Below, piece after piece: positions 16,800-27,000 of a DNA stretch of 64,000 nucleotides. How positions within the stretch are numbered: position 1 is the first letter of the stretch; every line of letters starts with the position of its first letter. A program made the position numbers and the translations under genes. Source of the DNA: Thermoactinomyces vulgaris (GTDB taxonomy: Bacteria; Bacillota; Bacilli; Thermoactinomycetales; Thermoactinomycetaceae); the NCBI RefSeq assembly GCF_003688725.1, contig NZ_REFP01000007.1, positions 478,900 to 542,899 of the forward strand, written 5' to 3'. The notes beneath the pieces are model-generated. The model was not told where the DNA came from, did not search any database, and saw nothing but the letters and a program-made list of their open reading frames with translations.

Positions 16800-17366
16800 G
16801 TGGCTCGGGAACGCAAGTTTTCAACCGATGAATTGTTTCGTGAAACCAAACAAATTCTTCAATGTAAAGGTTATGACGCCTTTACCCTCAGCCGGTTGGC
16901 AGAATGTTTGAATGTATCACGCGGGACCATTTACAAATATTATGAGAATAAAGATGAATTAATTATGGCTTATATGATTGATGAAATGAATCGGTTTCTT
17001 GTGAAACTGAATGAAATGGAAACCAGGCAAGGTTTTTTCGCCCAGTTTGAATTTCTGTTGCACCTTTTATTTGAAAACGAAAATATTGATCAACTTATGG
17101 AGATCGGACAGCAAATTTCAGCAAGTACGAACAAAGTCAAAGAGAAAAAAGAAGAATTAAGTCGACTCCATTTAATGATTTATGGCCGCTTGCAACAATT
17201 AATCCAATTGGGGCGCAAAGAACAGGTGTTGAAAGAGGAAATTCCGGATGAACTGATCTTGGGATTTATTTTTAACTCTGTGGCCATTCCACGCGGTGAA
17301 GTCCCATGGGATCAATGGGTCAAGAGCATCGAGGAAATCATCTTTTATGGAATGGTTAAACGTTGA
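16800..17366 (+). CDS. TetR family transcriptional regulator
   Basis: A 188-aa TetR-type repressor. The N-terminal helix-turn-helix (FTLSRLAECLNVSRGTIYKY, about residues 28-48) is canonical, followed by a helical ligand-binding domain. GTG 16800 is the start, seven bases after GGAGG. The gene lies just upstream of an MMPL exporter, and the gap between them holds a promoter flanked by two exactly matching palindromes, so the protein very probably represses the exporter. The ligand is unknown. It is not obviously autoregulated, because the operators lie downstream of it. Confidence 0.92.
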   Translation: MARERKFSTDELFRETKQILQCKGYDAFTLSRLAECLNVSRGTIYKYYENKDELIMAYMIDEMNRFLVKLNEMETRQGFFAQFEFLLHLLFENENIDQLMEIGQQISASTNKVKEKKEELSRLHLMIYGRLQQLIQLGRKEQVLKEEIPDELILGFIFNSVAIPRGEVPWDQWVKSIEEIIFYGMVKR

Positions 17367-17390
17367 GAAGAATTCGTATATGTTTTTTGA

Positions 17391-17440
17391 TTGACACAAG
17401 TGTCACCATTGTTTATGATCTTAAGTGACACTTGTGTCAA
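17391..17440 (+). promoter_or_regulatory. Promoter with paired TetR-type operators before the MMPL gene
   Basis: TTGACA (17391-17396), a 17-base spacer and TATGAT (17414-17419) form a strong sigma-A promoter. TTGACACAAGTGTCA (17391-17405) covers the -35, and its exact inverse TGACACTTGTGTCAA (17426-17440) lies just after the -10. Each contains the palindrome TGACAC-N2-GTGTCA, typical of TetR binding. Confidence 0.85.
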
Positions 17441-17449
17441 TTTGCATTC

Positions 17450-17471
17450 AAAGTGACAGTATTGTTACTTT
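17450..17471 (+). promoter_or_regulatory. Third, imperfect palindrome in the MMPL leader
   Basis: AAAGTGACA and TGTTACTTT pair with one mismatch around GTAT, about ten bases downstream of the second operator. It shares the GTGACA core, so it may be a weaker regulator site. Confidence 0.45.
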
Positions 17472-17497
17472 CATGGAAAGGGGAAAACGGATAAGCG

Positions 17498-19636
17498 ATG
17501 CACAAGGTTCTGCAAGCAGTGACGGATCGTGTGACAACAAAGAAGGGAGTTTGGATCACGTTGGCCGTATGGCTGATTGCCGTGGTTCTGCTCGCCCTTT
17601 TTGCTCCGGGGGCAAAAGATTATGAGGTGAGCCAAGTGGACTCTCTCCCGGGGGAAGCCCAATCGGTCATTGCCCAAAAGAAACTAGATCAGTACTTTCG
17701 TCAGGACGGAACACCCGCCATTTTTGTTTTTCAGTCAAAACAAGGGGAATTGAAAGCCGAAGCGCTTTTGGAGTTGTTGAAGAAAATTGAGGGAGCGGAT
17801 CCGAAGGGACTGGAAGCCGCCGTTCCCCTGCAAAACCTGCCTCCCCAGGCAATGATGGGATTTTTCTCGGATGACAAGACAACCGCAGTCCTTCCTTACA
17901 TGTTTGATGAATCGCTGGAAACAAAAGAGATCAAAGAGGTAAGGGATCAAATTTTAGAGGTAGCCGGGAATCATCCGGATATTCAGCTTTATGTGACCGG
18001 ACCGGCCGGAATCGCCGCGGACACACTGGATCTTTTCTCCAGAGCAGATCTGGTGCTTCTTTTCTCGACAATCGGGTTAATCCTTGTACTTTTAATTGTG
18101 ATTTATCGTTCTCCATTGTTGGCCCTGATTCCGCTGATTGCCGCGGCATTTGTTTATGAGGCTGTGATGCAGATTCTGGGATTGATGGGGAAAGCCGGGC
18201 TGGTATACAGTAATCAGACGGTTTCGATTATGTCGATTCTCTTGTTTGCAACCATCACGGATTATTCTTTGTTCGTCTTTTCCCGTTTCCGGGAAGAACT
18301 GAAGGTGCATGAGGACAAATTTGCCGCCATGAAAGCGGCCATGAGAGGCACGGGAATGCCGGTCTTCTTCTCGGGTGGAACGGTTTTGGCCGCCATGCTT
18401 GTTTTGTTCTTTGCCCAGTTTGGGGATTACCGGAACTTTGCCCCGACTTTTTCCACGGCGATGGCGGTGGTCATGCTGGCATCCGTGACCTTGATTCCTG
18501 CTTTGTTTGCGGCTTTCGGAAGAAAGGCATTTTGGCCCAAAGTGCCTCGGGTCGGGGAAGCGAATATCAAAAACAACGCCATTTGGAGCCGGATTGGACA
18601 TACGGTCGTCAAGAAACCGGGGGTTTTTGTGGCGGCCATCGGGATTTTTCTCCTTTTGTCGGCAAGCTATTTGGCGAACTTGAACTATGAGTTTGACACG
18701 ATGAAATCGTTCCCGGAAGATATGCCTTCGCGCCAAGGGTATGAAGTGCTGGAGCAAAAGTTTGCCAAAGGGGATTTGGCACCGACCACCGTTCTGTTGG
18801 AAGCCGAGGAGAAGGTTACCAAAACGCAGATGGATTCCTTGCAACAGACGTTGGAAAAACAGCCGCTCGTCAGCCAAGTGCGTCCCAACGGAACGGACGA
18901 ATCCGGAAAAGTGGTCCGTTTTCAGCTGACTTTTGACGAAAATCCCTATGCGGTGAAAACCATTGATGCCATGGAACAAATGGTCAACCATTCGGGGCAG
19001 ATTTTAAATGAGAGCGGATTGAAAGGCAACTTGTACTTTGCAGGGGAAACCGCCCACAAAGTGGATGACCGCATCATCAATAACCAGGACACTTGGCTCA
19101 TTGTCCTGTTGGAAACCATTTTGATTTTCTTGCTCCTGATTGTTTTGACCCGATCCTTTAAGATGCCGGTATACATGATGGGAACCATTTTGATATCGTT
19201 TTTGGCCGCGTTGGGGCTGGGAATGCTGTTGACCAAGTGGTTCTTCGGCATTGATTCCATCAGCAACCGGGTTCCGCTGTATTCGTTTGTGTTTCTGGTG
19301 GCACTGGGCATCGACTATAACATCATGCTGATGTCCAGGTTCCAGGAAGAGCGGAAAAATCACACCGTCAAACAAGCGATCGAAAATGCCGTGGCCAGCA
19401 CGGGAGGGGTTATATCCTCCGCCGGAGTCATTTTGGCCGCCACCTTTGCGGTATTGATGACCCAGCCGATACAGCTTTTGTTTGTCTTTGGTTTCATTGT
19501 GGCTGTGGGCATTTTGTTGGACACTTTTTTAATCCGGGGCATGTTGTTGCCGGGCATGGTGGCATTGTTTGAAAAAGACAAAGCGGAGAAAGAGAAGGAT
19601 CCTGCTTCCGCCGCCGGGCTTTTGGATAAAGCCTGA
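17498..19636 (+). CDS. MMPL/RND family exporter
   Basis: A 712-aa transporter of the MMPL group (YdfJ-like). It has an N-terminal helix, a large outside domain, five helices, then a second copy of the same layout, making about 12 membrane segments. The duplicated membrane motifs TDYSLFVFSRFREE and GIDYNIMLMSRFQEE mark the proton-relay helices. MMPL proteins export lipids, drugs or siderophores; the substrate here is not readable. GAAAGGGG precedes the ATG. It is preceded by TetR-type operators and followed by a strong terminator, so it is a self-contained inducible pump. Confidence 0.93.
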   Translation: MHKVLQAVTDRVTTKKGVWITLAVWLIAVVLLALFAPGAKDYEVSQVDSLPGEAQSVIAQKKLDQYFRQDGTPAIFVFQSKQGELKAEALLELLKKIEGADPKGLEAAVPLQNLPPQAMMGFFSDDKTTAVLPYMFDESLETKEIKEVRDQILEVAGNHPDIQLYVTGPAGIAADTLDLFSRADLVLLFSTIGLILVLLIVIYRSPLLALIPLIAAAFVYEAVMQILGLMGKAGLVYSNQTVSIMSILLFATITDYSLFVFSRFREELKVHEDKFAAMKAAMRGTGMPVFFSGGTVLAAMLVLFFAQFGDYRNFAPTFSTAMAVVMLASVTLIPALFAAFGRKAFWPKVPRVGEANIKNNAIWSRIGHTVVKKPGVFVAAIGIFLLLSASYLANLNYEFDTMKSFPEDMPSRQGYEVLEQKFAKGDLAPTTVLLEAEEKVTKTQMDSLQQTLEKQPLVSQVRPNGTDESGKVVRFQLTFDENPYAVKTIDAMEQMVNHSGQILNESGLKGNLYFAGETAHKVDDRIINNQDTWLIVLLETILIFLLLIVLTRSFKMPVYMMGTILISFLAALGLGMLLTKWFFGIDSISNRVPLYSFVFLVALGIDYNIMLMSRFQEERKNHTVKQAIENAVASTGGVISSAGVILAATFAVLMTQPIQLLFVFGFIVAVGILLDTFLIRGMLLPGMVALFEKDKAEKEKDPASAAGLLDKA

Positions 19637-19654
19637 AGACGCGGCGGGGAGAAA

Positions 19655-19698
19655 TAAAAAAAGAGGATGGGGGAAGAAACCCTTCATCCTCTTTTTTG
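19655..19698. terminator. Bidirectional intrinsic terminator between MMPL gene and yqzF
   Basis: A-rich arm AAAAAAGAGGATG pairs with CATCCTCTTTTTT around a GGGG/CCC-containing loop. T-runs exist on both strands, serving the MMPL gene and the convergent small gene. Confidence 0.92.
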
Positions 19699-19711
19699 TT
19701 CGCTCAAAAAG

Positions 19712-19972
19712 TTAAGAGGAAATTTTGCTTTTTTGACTTTTGAGCCGGTTTCTTTTTTTGTCATGGTGAAAAATGAAACCACCCAGAAAGGCGATGCTGG
19801 CCAGAAATAAGATGAGGGAACCGGTAAACGGCAACCAGGCAAAGGATTGGCCGGACAGAAAGTCGTGGAACATGTCGCGCATCCATTTCCAACTGTATGC
19901 GGCCGATGCTCCCGGAATGCACATGATAATGATGGCCAAGATACGTTGATACACAGGTTTTGATGGTTTCAT
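19712..19972 (-). CDS. yqzF: DUF2627 membrane protein (YqzF-like)
   Basis: An 86-aa protein with two membrane helices (about residues 8-27 and 46-66) and a basic tail rich in Lys, Arg and Ser. The sequence and position next to bkdR match B. subtilis YqzF (DUF2627), of unknown function. It is transcribed divergently from bkdR, sharing a 124-base intergenic region. Confidence 0.8.
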   Translation of the reverse strand: MKPSKPVYQRILAIIIMCIPGASAAYSWKWMRDMFHDFLSGQSFAWLPFTGSLILFLASIAFLGGFIFHHDKKRNRLKSQKSKISS

Positions 19973-20096
19973 CGATCCGGTCCGTCCTTTCTGTATCTTC
20001 TTTAAACATAGTAGCGCAGGTTAGCGGATATTACCACCCGCTTTTCACAGAAACAATATGATAAGATGAATGGCGAAGGAGGAAGGAGGAATTCCG

Positions 20097-22157
20097 ATGA
20101 AAACGTTTCTTATTGTGGGAGGCGGTCAGGGCGGGATTGCCATCTTGCAAACCTTGTTGTCCATTGATTTTGTCAAAGTGATCGGAGTGGTTGATTTAAA
20201 TCCTGACGCTCCTGCGATTTCAGAAGCTGAGAAACATGGGATTCCCACAGGAAGGCAATTCGAACCTTTCCTGGATCCGGCGCCTGATGTGGTATTGGAA
20301 GTGACGGGAGATCCGAAAGTTTATGACCGGCTGGGGGAAATGAAACATGAAGATACCCTGTTGATCTCAGGCGCGGTGGTTGATCTGTTGATCCGGCTGG
20401 TGGAAGAAAAAAAGAAGTGGTTCATGGCTTACAAGCGCCGGCAACAAGAGTTGGAAACAATTTTGGATTCCACCCATGACGGAATGATCGCGGTGAATAA
20501 AGAAGCCCGGATCACGTTGTTTAACCGGGCGGCAGAGAGGATGATCGGAACCTCGGCCGGGAAAGTGCTGGGGAAAAAAATTGAGGATGTGATCCCAAAA
20601 TCCCGTCTGGAGTGGGTCTTGCACAACGGAAAAGCGGAACTGAATCAAAAGTTTAAACTTCCAAGCGGAATGGAGATATTGACCAACCGTGTTCCGGTGA
20701 AGGGGCAAGACGGAAAGGTGATCGGAGCCGTTTCAGTATTCCGGGACATCAGCGAGCTGAAGAACATGTCCCAACAAATCATCGATTTGGAAAGCATGAA
20801 AAGCTTGCTGCAGGCCATCATCGATTCATCGGAAGATGCCATTTCCGTCGTGGACACCAACGGAATGGGGATCCTGATCAATCCGGCCTACACCCGTTTA
20901 ACGGGACTGAAACCGGAGGACATTATCGGGAAGCCGGCGGATACGGATATCTCCGAAGGGGAAAGCATGCATATGAAGGTGCTCCGGACCAAAAAACCGG
21001 TTCGCGGCGTCCAATTAAAAGTGGGTCCCCATCGGAAAGAGGTGTTGGTCAATGTTGCGCCGATCATGATGGAAGGGGAATTGAAAGGTAGTGTGGGAAT
21101 TATACACGATGTTTCCGAGATCAAGCGGCTGAACCGGGATCTCGAACGGGCGCGCCGGATTATCCGAAACCTGGAGGCCAAATATACATTTGATGACATT
21201 ATCGGAAGTTCCGAAACGATGAGATACAGCATTGAACAGGCAAAGCAAGCGGCGGAAACCCGGGCGACCGTCTTGTTGAGAGGGGAATCGGGAACCGGGA
21301 AGGAATTGTTTGCTCATGCCATTCACAATGCCAGTGACCGCAAATACAACCAGTTTGTCCGGGTGAATTGTGCCGCTTTGTCCGAATCCTTGTTGGAAAG
21401 CGAGTTGTTCGGCTACGAAGAAGGAGCGTTCACCGGGGCAAGGCGCGGCGGAAAAAAAGGCCTTTTTGAAGAAGCCAACGGCGGAACCATTTTTCTGGAT
21501 GAGATCGGCGAGCTGAAGCCGAGCACCCAGGCAAAACTGCTCAGAGTGCTGCAGGAAAAAGAGGTTTTGCGGGTGGGAGGCACCAAATCGATTCCGATCG
21601 ATGTCCGGGTGATTGCGGCAACCAATGTGTATTTGGAAAAAGCCATTCAGGAGAAACGCTTCCGGGAAGACTTGTATTACCGCCTGAACGTATTGCCGAT
21701 TCACATTCCCCCGCTTCGCATGCGGAAAGAAGACCTGGTGGATTTGGCCCGGCATTTGATTAAAAAGTTTAACCAGGAATATGGCCGGAATGTGGAAGAG
21801 ATTGACTTGGAAGCGATCCAAACCTTGCATCAATATTCCTGGCCGGGAAACGTACGAGAATTGGAAAACGTTTTGGGGCGGGCCATGATCAATATGGAGT
21901 TTAACGAAAGGGTCATGAGGAAAAAACATTTGCCGCCCTTGGATTTATCCCGGGCAAAAGAGGGACAAGATTTGGAAGGCCGGTTGGAAAGTGGTACAGA
22001 TATTCAACCTTTGAAAGATGTTATACAACAATTTGAAAAAAATTATTTAAAAAAAGTGTATGAAAAAACCAACAAGAACAAAACGGAGACAGCCAAAGCG
22101 CTGGGGATCTCCGTTCGAAGCCTTTATTACAAGCTGGAAAAATACGATCTGATTTGA
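20097..22157 (+). CDS. bkdR: Sigma-54 dependent activator BkdR
   Basis: Homologue of B. subtilis BkdR (YqiR), which activates the branched-chain keto-acid operon with SigL. The 686-aa protein begins with a Rossmann-like region ([15 protein letters not shown], residues 3-17), then two PAS domains (about 125-235 and 240-350), then an AAA+ domain with Walker A GESGTGKE near 397 and the sigma-54 contact loop GAFTGA near 442, and a Fis-type helix-turn-helix at the C-terminus (about 645-686). ATG 20097 lies eight bases after GGAGGA; a further in-frame start nine codons upstream is less likely. A perfect -24/-12 promoter follows. Confidence 0.95.
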   Translation: MKTFLIVGGGQGGIAILQTLLSIDFVKVIGVVDLNPDAPAISEAEKHGIPTGRQFEPFLDPAPDVVLEVTGDPKVYDRLGEMKHEDTLLISGAVVDLLIRLVEEKKKWFMAYKRRQQELETILDSTHDGMIAVNKEARITLFNRAAERMIGTSAGKVLGKKIEDVIPKSRLEWVLHNGKAELNQKFKLPSGMEILTNRVPVKGQDGKVIGAVSVFRDISELKNMSQQIIDLESMKSLLQAIIDSSEDAISVVDTNGMGILINPAYTRLTGLKPEDIIGKPADTDISEGESMHMKVLRTKKPVRGVQLKVGPHRKEVLVNVAPIMMEGELKGSVGIIHDVSEIKRLNRDLERARRIIRNLEAKYTFDDIIGSSETMRYSIEQAKQAAETRATVLLRGESGTGKELFAHAIHNASDRKYNQFVRVNCAALSESLLESELFGYEEGAFTGARRGGKKGLFEEANGGTIFLDEIGELKPSTQAKLLRVLQEKEVLRVGGTKSIPIDVRVIAATNVYLEKAIQEKRFREDLYYRLNVLPIHIPPLRMRKEDLVDLARHLIKKFNQEYGRNVEEIDLEAIQTLHQYSWPGNVRELENVLGRAMINMEFNERVMRKKHLPPLDLSRAKEGQDLEGRLESGTDIQPLKDVIQQFEKNYLKKVYEKTNKNKTETAKALGISVRSLYYKLEKYDLI

Positions 22158-22215
22158 TTTTGCAAAAAATTGCATGAAAAAAATTTCCTTTCTCTGCACA
22201 GTTTTGCAAACGAAA
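22158..22215 (+). promoter_or_regulatory. Candidate upstream activator sites for BkdR
   Basis: Two related near-palindromes, ATTTTGCAAAAAAT (from 22167) and GTTTTGCAAAC (from 22201), share the core TTTTGCAAA and lie about 70-110 bases upstream of the sigma-54 promoter, a normal distance for enhancer sites. The assignment is by position only. Confidence 0.4.
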
Positions 22216-22274
22216 AAAATCTAAAATAACAAAAGCTGCTAATAAAATCGCGGGATTTTCATTTTTTGATCCGG

Positions 22275-22292
22275 TTGGCATGCCATTTGCAT
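22275..22292 (+). promoter_or_regulatory. Sigma-54 (SigL) promoter of the bkd operon
   Basis: TTGGCATGCCATTTGCAT has GG at 22277-22278 and GC at 22289-22290, exactly ten bases apart, matching TGGCAY-N5-TTGC. Transcription would start near 22302, leaving about 85 bases of leader before ptb. Confidence 0.93.
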
Positions 22293-22385
22293 ATCAGTAT
22301 GTCGGCCGGCGAAATCGTAAAAACTATCGTTGATGAAATGAAAGGAACGACTCAAACAATCAGCCGGAATGAAGAGGTGTTAAGT

Positions 22386-23291
22386 ATGTTAAGATCCTTT
22401 GAAGAAATACTAAAAAAAGCAGAATCTTTGCCTTCGGTCAAGGTTGCTGTCGCAGCAGCCGATGATCAGGATGTGTTGGAGGCTGTTCGTGATGCCATGC
22501 AACATGGAATTGCCGATTTCCTGTTGTTTGGGGACGAAGCCAAGATCCGGGAGATCAGCCGAGAAATCGGTCTTGATATCAAAGACGGGCAAATCATTCA
22601 TGCGGATTCCCCCGCACAAGCTTCAAAAATGGCAGTATCCGCCGTTCGTGACCAACAAGCCGATGTGGTGATGAAAGGGATGGTTCAAACGGCTGACTTT
22701 TTGCGGGCCGTCTTAAATAAAGAAAAAGGCTTGAGGACCGGCGCCGTATTGAGCCATGTGGCCACGTTTGAAGTTCCGGGATATGATCACTTGATTCATG
22801 TCACCGACCCGGCATTGAATGTGGCTCCGGATCTGAAAGAAAAAACCCAAATTGCCCAAAATGTGATCCGGTACTGTCACACACTCGGAAATACCGAACC
22901 GAAAGTTGCGGTCCTGGGTGCAGTGGAAGTGGTGAATCCCAATATGGATGCGACGCTTCATGCTGCCGCGCTCGCACAAATGAACCGCCGGGGCCAAATT
23001 AAAGGTGCTTTGGTTGACGGGCCGTTTGCTTTGGACAATGCAGTGTCCGTGAGAGCAGCGGAACATAAAGGAATTGACAGTCCGGTTGCAGGACGTGCGG
23101 ATGTTTTGTTGGTGCCGGACATTGAGGCAGGAAACATGCTTTACAAGTCCATGGTGTATTTTGCCAACAGTAAAATCGGTGCCGTTGTTTTGGGAGCTGC
23201 CGCCCCGGTGGTATTGACTTCCCGTGCGGACTCGCCGGAATCCAAATTGTATTCGATTGCGCTTGCCGTGTTGCAGGCAGCTGCCCAATGA
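22386..23291 (+). CDS. ptb: Phosphate butyryltransferase
   Basis: Converts butyryl- or branched-chain acyl-CoA to the acyl phosphate. A 301-aa protein matching the Ptb family throughout (VVMKGMVQTADFLRAVLNKE; HVTDPALNVAPDL). ATG 22386 follows GAGGTG at about seven bases and gives the standard length; the longer frame from 22266 would start upstream of the promoter and is excluded. First gene of the SigL/BkdR-controlled operon ptb-bcd-buk-lpdV-bkdAA-bkdAB-bkdB. With Buk it can yield ATP from acyl-CoA. Confidence 0.95.
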   Translation: MLRSFEEILKKAESLPSVKVAVAAADDQDVLEAVRDAMQHGIADFLLFGDEAKIREISREIGLDIKDGQIIHADSPAQASKMAVSAVRDQQADVVMKGMVQTADFLRAVLNKEKGLRTGAVLSHVATFEVPGYDHLIHVTDPALNVAPDLKEKTQIAQNVIRYCHTLGNTEPKVAVLGAVEVVNPNMDATLHAAALAQMNRRGQIKGALVDGPFALDNAVSVRAAEHKGIDSPVAGRADVLLVPDIEAGNMLYKSMVYFANSKIGAVVLGAAAPVVLTSRADSPESKLYSIALAVLQAAAQ

Positions 23292-23313
23292 TCTGATTGA
23301 GGAGGAATGAAAG

Positions 23314-24414
23314 ATGAAAATCTTCGATTACATGGAAAAATATGATTATGAACAACTCGTCATGTGCCAAGATAAAGAGTCCGGTCTCAAAGCCATCATT
23401 TGTATCCATGATACCACCCTGGGGCCGGCTCTGGGTGGTATGCGCATGTGGACTTATGCTTCGGAAGAGGAAGCCATTGAGGATGCGCTGCGCTTGGGAA
23501 GAGGGATGACTTACAAAAATGCGGCTGCCGGCTTAAATCTCGGCGGCGGAAAAACGGTGATCATCGGCGATCCGAGAAAAGACAAAAACGAAGCCATGTT
23601 CCGTGCCTTGGGACGCTTTATTCAAGGTTTGAACGGACGGTACATCACGGCGGAAGATGTGGGAACCACCGTGGAAGACATGGATATCATTCATGAGGAA
23701 ACCCGTTACGTGACAGGCGTGTCGCCCGCTTTCGGTTCCAGCGGCAACCCCTCACCGGTGACCGCTTACGGCGTATACCGTGGAATGAAAGCGGCTGCAA
23801 AAGAAGCTTTCGGCGATGACTCACTCGAAGGCAAAGTGGTGGCTGTTCAAGGAGTGGGACATGTTGCTTACGAATTATGTAAGCACTTGCATAATGAAGG
23901 GGTCAAATTGATTGTGACCGACATCAACAAAGAAAATGCAGACCGTGCCGTGCAAGAATTTGGTGCCGAATTTGTTCATCCGGACAAAATCTATGATGTG
24001 GAATGCGACATTTTTGCTCCTTGTGCGCTCGGGGCGATCATTAATGACGAAACCATTGAACGCTTGAAATGCAAAGTGGTGGCCGGTTCGGCAAACAATC
24101 AGCTGAAAGAAGAGCGCCATGGAAAAATGCTTGAAGAAAAAGGAATCGTCTATGCGCCGGATTATGTCATCAATGCCGGAGGCGTGATCAATGTCGCCGA
24201 CGAATTGTTGGGTTACAACCGTGAGCGTGCGATGAAAAAAGTGGAAGGCATTTACGACAATATCCTGAAAGTGTTTGAGATTGCAAAACGGGATGGCATT
24301 CCGAGTTATCTCGCAGCAGACCGCATGGCGGAAGAACGGATTGAAATGATGCGCAAAACAAGAAGCACATTTTTGCAAGATCAACGCAACCTGATCAATT
24401 TTAACAACAAATAA
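23314..24414 (+). CDS. bcd: Leucine/valine dehydrogenase
   Basis: NAD-dependent oxidative deamination of leucine, valine and isoleucine to the keto acids used by the Bkd complex. The 366-aa length is typical. The catalytic lysine region [19 protein letters not shown] lies near residue 70, and the Rossmann motif [15 protein letters not shown] near 175. GAGGAGGAATGAAAG gives a strong ribosome site. Same operon position as in B. subtilis. Confidence 0.96.
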   Translation: MKIFDYMEKYDYEQLVMCQDKESGLKAIICIHDTTLGPALGGMRMWTYASEEEAIEDALRLGRGMTYKNAAAGLNLGGGKTVIIGDPRKDKNEAMFRALGRFIQGLNGRYITAEDVGTTVEDMDIIHEETRYVTGVSPAFGSSGNPSPVTAYGVYRGMKAAAKEAFGDDSLEGKVVAVQGVGHVAYELCKHLHNEGVKLIVTDINKENADRAVQEFGAEFVHPDKIYDVECDIFAPCALGAIINDETIERLKCKVVAGSANNQLKEERHGKMLEEKGIVYAPDYVINAGGVINVADELLGYNRERAMKKVEGIYDNILKVFEIAKRDGIPSYLAADRMAEERIEMMRKTRSTFLQDQRNLINFNNK

Positions 24415-24455
24415 GGGATGGAAAATTGCAGGCAGATTAGAATGGAGTGTTGAAG

Positions 24456-25562
24456 GTGGAGCCGATTCGGGTTCTGGCAATTAACCCTGGATCAACTTCG
24501 ACGAAAATCGGTGTGTTTGCGGACGAAAAACCGATTTTGGAAGAAACATTGCGCCATGATCCAAATGAAATAGCAAAGTTTAAAGACATGTTTGACCAAT
24601 ATCCGTTTCGCAAACAGGTGATTCTGGACACCTTGGATCGCGAAGGGATCAACTTGAACAAACTGGACGCCGTGGTCGCACGCGGAGGGTTGTTGAGACC
24701 GATTCCGGGCGGAACTTACAAAGTGAATGAAGAAATGATTGCTGATCTGCGTTCAGCGGAATATGGCACGCATGCTTCCAACCTGGGTGCCATCATTGCC
24801 CAAGAAATTGCGGATCAATTGAATATTCCGGCATTCATCGTGGACCCGGTGGTGGTGGATGAATTGCAACCGGTTGCACGGATTTCCGGGATTCCTGAAA
24901 TTAAGCGGAGAAGCATTTTCCATGCTTTGAACCAAAAAGCAGTGGCCCGGCGCGTTGCCCAAAAATTGGGGATGACCTATGAAAAAAGCCGTTTCATAGT
25001 TGTGCATATGGGAGGCGGCATCACCGTGGGCGCGCATCTGGAAGGCCGGGTGATTGATGTCAACAACGGATTGAACGGAGAAGGACCGTTTTCGCCCGAA
25101 CGTGCGGGGACGGTGCCGGTTGGCGATTTGATTTCACTCTGTTTTTCCGGCAAATACTTTGCCAGTGAAATTATGCGCATGGTTGTCGGGAAAGGCGGAC
25201 TCATGGGTTATCTGGGAACGACGGATGCCCGCGAAGTAGAAAAGATGATTGAAAACGGGGATGAAAAGGCAGCTTTGATTTATGAAGCGATGGCTTATCA
25301 AGTGTCCAAAGAAATCGGAGCTTATTCCACGGTGTTAAACGGACAAGTGGATGCCATCATTTTGACGGGCGGTCTGGCCTACGGGAAATCTTTCACCAAA
25401 ATGATCCAAGATCGTGTGGAGTGGATTGCCCCTGTGCATGTGGTCCCTGGAGAAAATGAATTGCAAGCATTGGTCGAAGGAACGTTGCGTGTGGTTCGCG
25501 GCGAAGAAGAGGCCAAGCATTATCCACCGATAGAAAAAGGAGTCGAGGTAGTCCATGGCTGA
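24456..25562 (+). CDS. buk: Butyrate kinase
   Basis: Phosphotransferase making ATP and (branched) butyrate from the acyl phosphate supplied by Ptb. An ASKHA-fold kinase with [13 protein letters not shown] near the N-terminus, [20 protein letters not shown] in the centre and [11 protein letters not shown] near residue 310. GTG 24456 is eight bases after GGAG; in-frame GTG 24447 and TTG 24450 are alternatives, so the first residues are uncertain. The 3' end overlaps lpdV by eight bases, suggesting translational coupling. Confidence 0.94.
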   Translation: MEPIRVLAINPGSTSTKIGVFADEKPILEETLRHDPNEIAKFKDMFDQYPFRKQVILDTLDREGINLNKLDAVVARGGLLRPIPGGTYKVNEEMIADLRSAEYGTHASNLGAIIAQEIADQLNIPAFIVDPVVVDELQPVARISGIPEIKRRSIFHALNQKAVARRVAQKLGMTYEKSRFIVVHMGGGITVGAHLEGRVIDVNNGLNGEGPFSPERAGTVPVGDLISLCFSGKYFASEIMRMVVGKGGLMGYLGTTDAREVEKMIENGDEKAALIYEAMAYQVSKEIGAYSTVLNGQVDAIILTGGLAYGKSFTKMIQDRVEWIAPVHVVPGENELQALVEGTLRVVRGEEEAKHYPPIEKGVEVVHG

Positions 25563-26982
25563 GAACTATGATCTCGTCGTATTGGGGGCCGGGCCCGGCG
25601 GTTATGTCGCCGCCGCCCGTGCCGCCCAACTGGGAATGAAAGTGGCTGTTGTCGAAAAGGAACGCTTGGGAGGCGTCTGCTTAAATAAAGGATGCATCCC
25701 GACCAAAACTTTGTTGAGAAGCGCTGAGCTTTACCAAAATATGAAAAACAGCGAAGAATTTGGAATCGCCGTCGGGGATGTCAATCTGGAATTTGACCGG
25801 GTGCAAAAAAGAAAACAAAAAGTGGTCGATACCTTGCATAAAGGAGTCGAGGGACTTCTCAAGAAAAATAAAGTGGATGTTTATTACGGAACCGGCCGCA
25901 TTTTGGGCCCGTCCATTTTCTCGCCGATGCCCGGAACCATTTCCGTTGAGCACGCGGACAGCAGTGAAGAACCGACGATGCTGGTTCCCAAAAACGTGTT
26001 GATTGCAACGGGTTCCAGGCCCAGAACATTGCCGGGGCTTGAAGTCGACGGTCAATTTGTCATGAACTCGGATCATGCCTTGCAAATGGAAGAGCTTCCG
26101 AAATCCATGATTATCATCGGAGGCGGCGTTATCGGTGTTGAGTGGGCTTCCATGCTCAGCGACTTTGGTGTGGATGTCACCATTGTGGAGTATATGGACC
26201 GGATTTTGCCTTTGGAAGATGAGGATGTCAGTAAGGAGATGGCCCGTCTTTTGAAGAAGAGAAAAGTAAAAATCCTGACCGGTGCCAAAGTGCTGCCGGA
26301 AACTGTCACTGCTCAGGGTGGAAAAGTGACCATGCAGGTGGAAAAAGGCGGGGAAGTGACAACACTGGAGGCCGACCGCACCCTTGTATCCGTCGGGCGT
26401 GAAGCCAACATCGATGACTTTGGCTTGCAAAACACCTCGATCAAAGTGGAAAAAGGTGTGATTCAAGTCAATGAATTCATGCAGACGGAAGAAAGCCACA
26501 TTTACGCCATCGGTGATGTCATCGGCGGATATCAATTGGCTCATGTGGCTTCGCATGAAGGAATTTTGGCAGTGGAACACATGGCCGGCAAAGAAGTTTA
26601 TCCGATTGATCCGCTCACCATTCCGCGATGCACATACAGCCGTCCGGAAGTGGGAAGCATCGGTTTGACAGAGGCGCAGGCCAAAGAGAAAGGCTATGAA
26701 GTCAAAGTCGGCAAGTTTCCGTTCCGGGCCGTCGGAAAATCATTGGTATTCGGAGAAATGGACGGATTCATAAAAATCATTTCTGACAAGAAAACCGATG
26801 ACTTGCTGGGTGTGCATATCATCGGTCCCCATGCAACCGATATGATTTCGGAAGCCGGGTTGGCGAAAGTATTGGATGCAACGGCTTGGGAAATTGCCCA
26901 TACCATTCACCCGCATCCGACATTATCCGAGGTTTATGCCGAAGCAGCGATGGCTGTCGACGGAAAACCGATCCATGGTTAA
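25555..26982 (+). CDS. lpdV: Dihydrolipoamide dehydrogenase (E3) of the Bkd complex
   Basis: Reoxidises the lipoyl groups of the branched-chain keto-acid dehydrogenase with NAD. A 475-aa flavoprotein: FAD motif [16 protein letters not shown] near residue 11, redox disulfide [15 protein letters not shown] near 40, NAD-binding [14 protein letters not shown] near 183, and the C-terminal dimer active site [11 protein letters not shown] near 450. The operon context identifies it as the Bkd-specific E3 (also called bkdD). Confidence 0.96.
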   Translation: MAENYDLVVLGAGPGGYVAAARAAQLGMKVAVVEKERLGGVCLNKGCIPTKTLLRSAELYQNMKNSEEFGIAVGDVNLEFDRVQKRKQKVVDTLHKGVEGLLKKNKVDVYYGTGRILGPSIFSPMPGTISVEHADSSEEPTMLVPKNVLIATGSRPRTLPGLEVDGQFVMNSDHALQMEELPKSMIIIGGGVIGVEWASMLSDFGVDVTIVEYMDRILPLEDEDVSKEMARLLKKRKVKILTGAKVLPETVTAQGGKVTMQVEKGGEVTTLEADRTLVSVGREANIDDFGLQNTSIKVEKGVIQVNEFMQTEESHIYAIGDVIGGYQLAHVASHEGILAVEHMAGKEVYPIDPLTIPRCTYSRPEVGSIGLTEAQAKEKGYEVKVGKFPFRAVGKSLVFGEMDGFIKIISDKKTDDLLGVHIIGPHATDMISEAGLAKVLDATAWEIAHTIHPHPTLSEVYAEAAMAVDGKPIHG

Positions 26983-27000
26983 CGAAAGGGGCGTTTTTTG

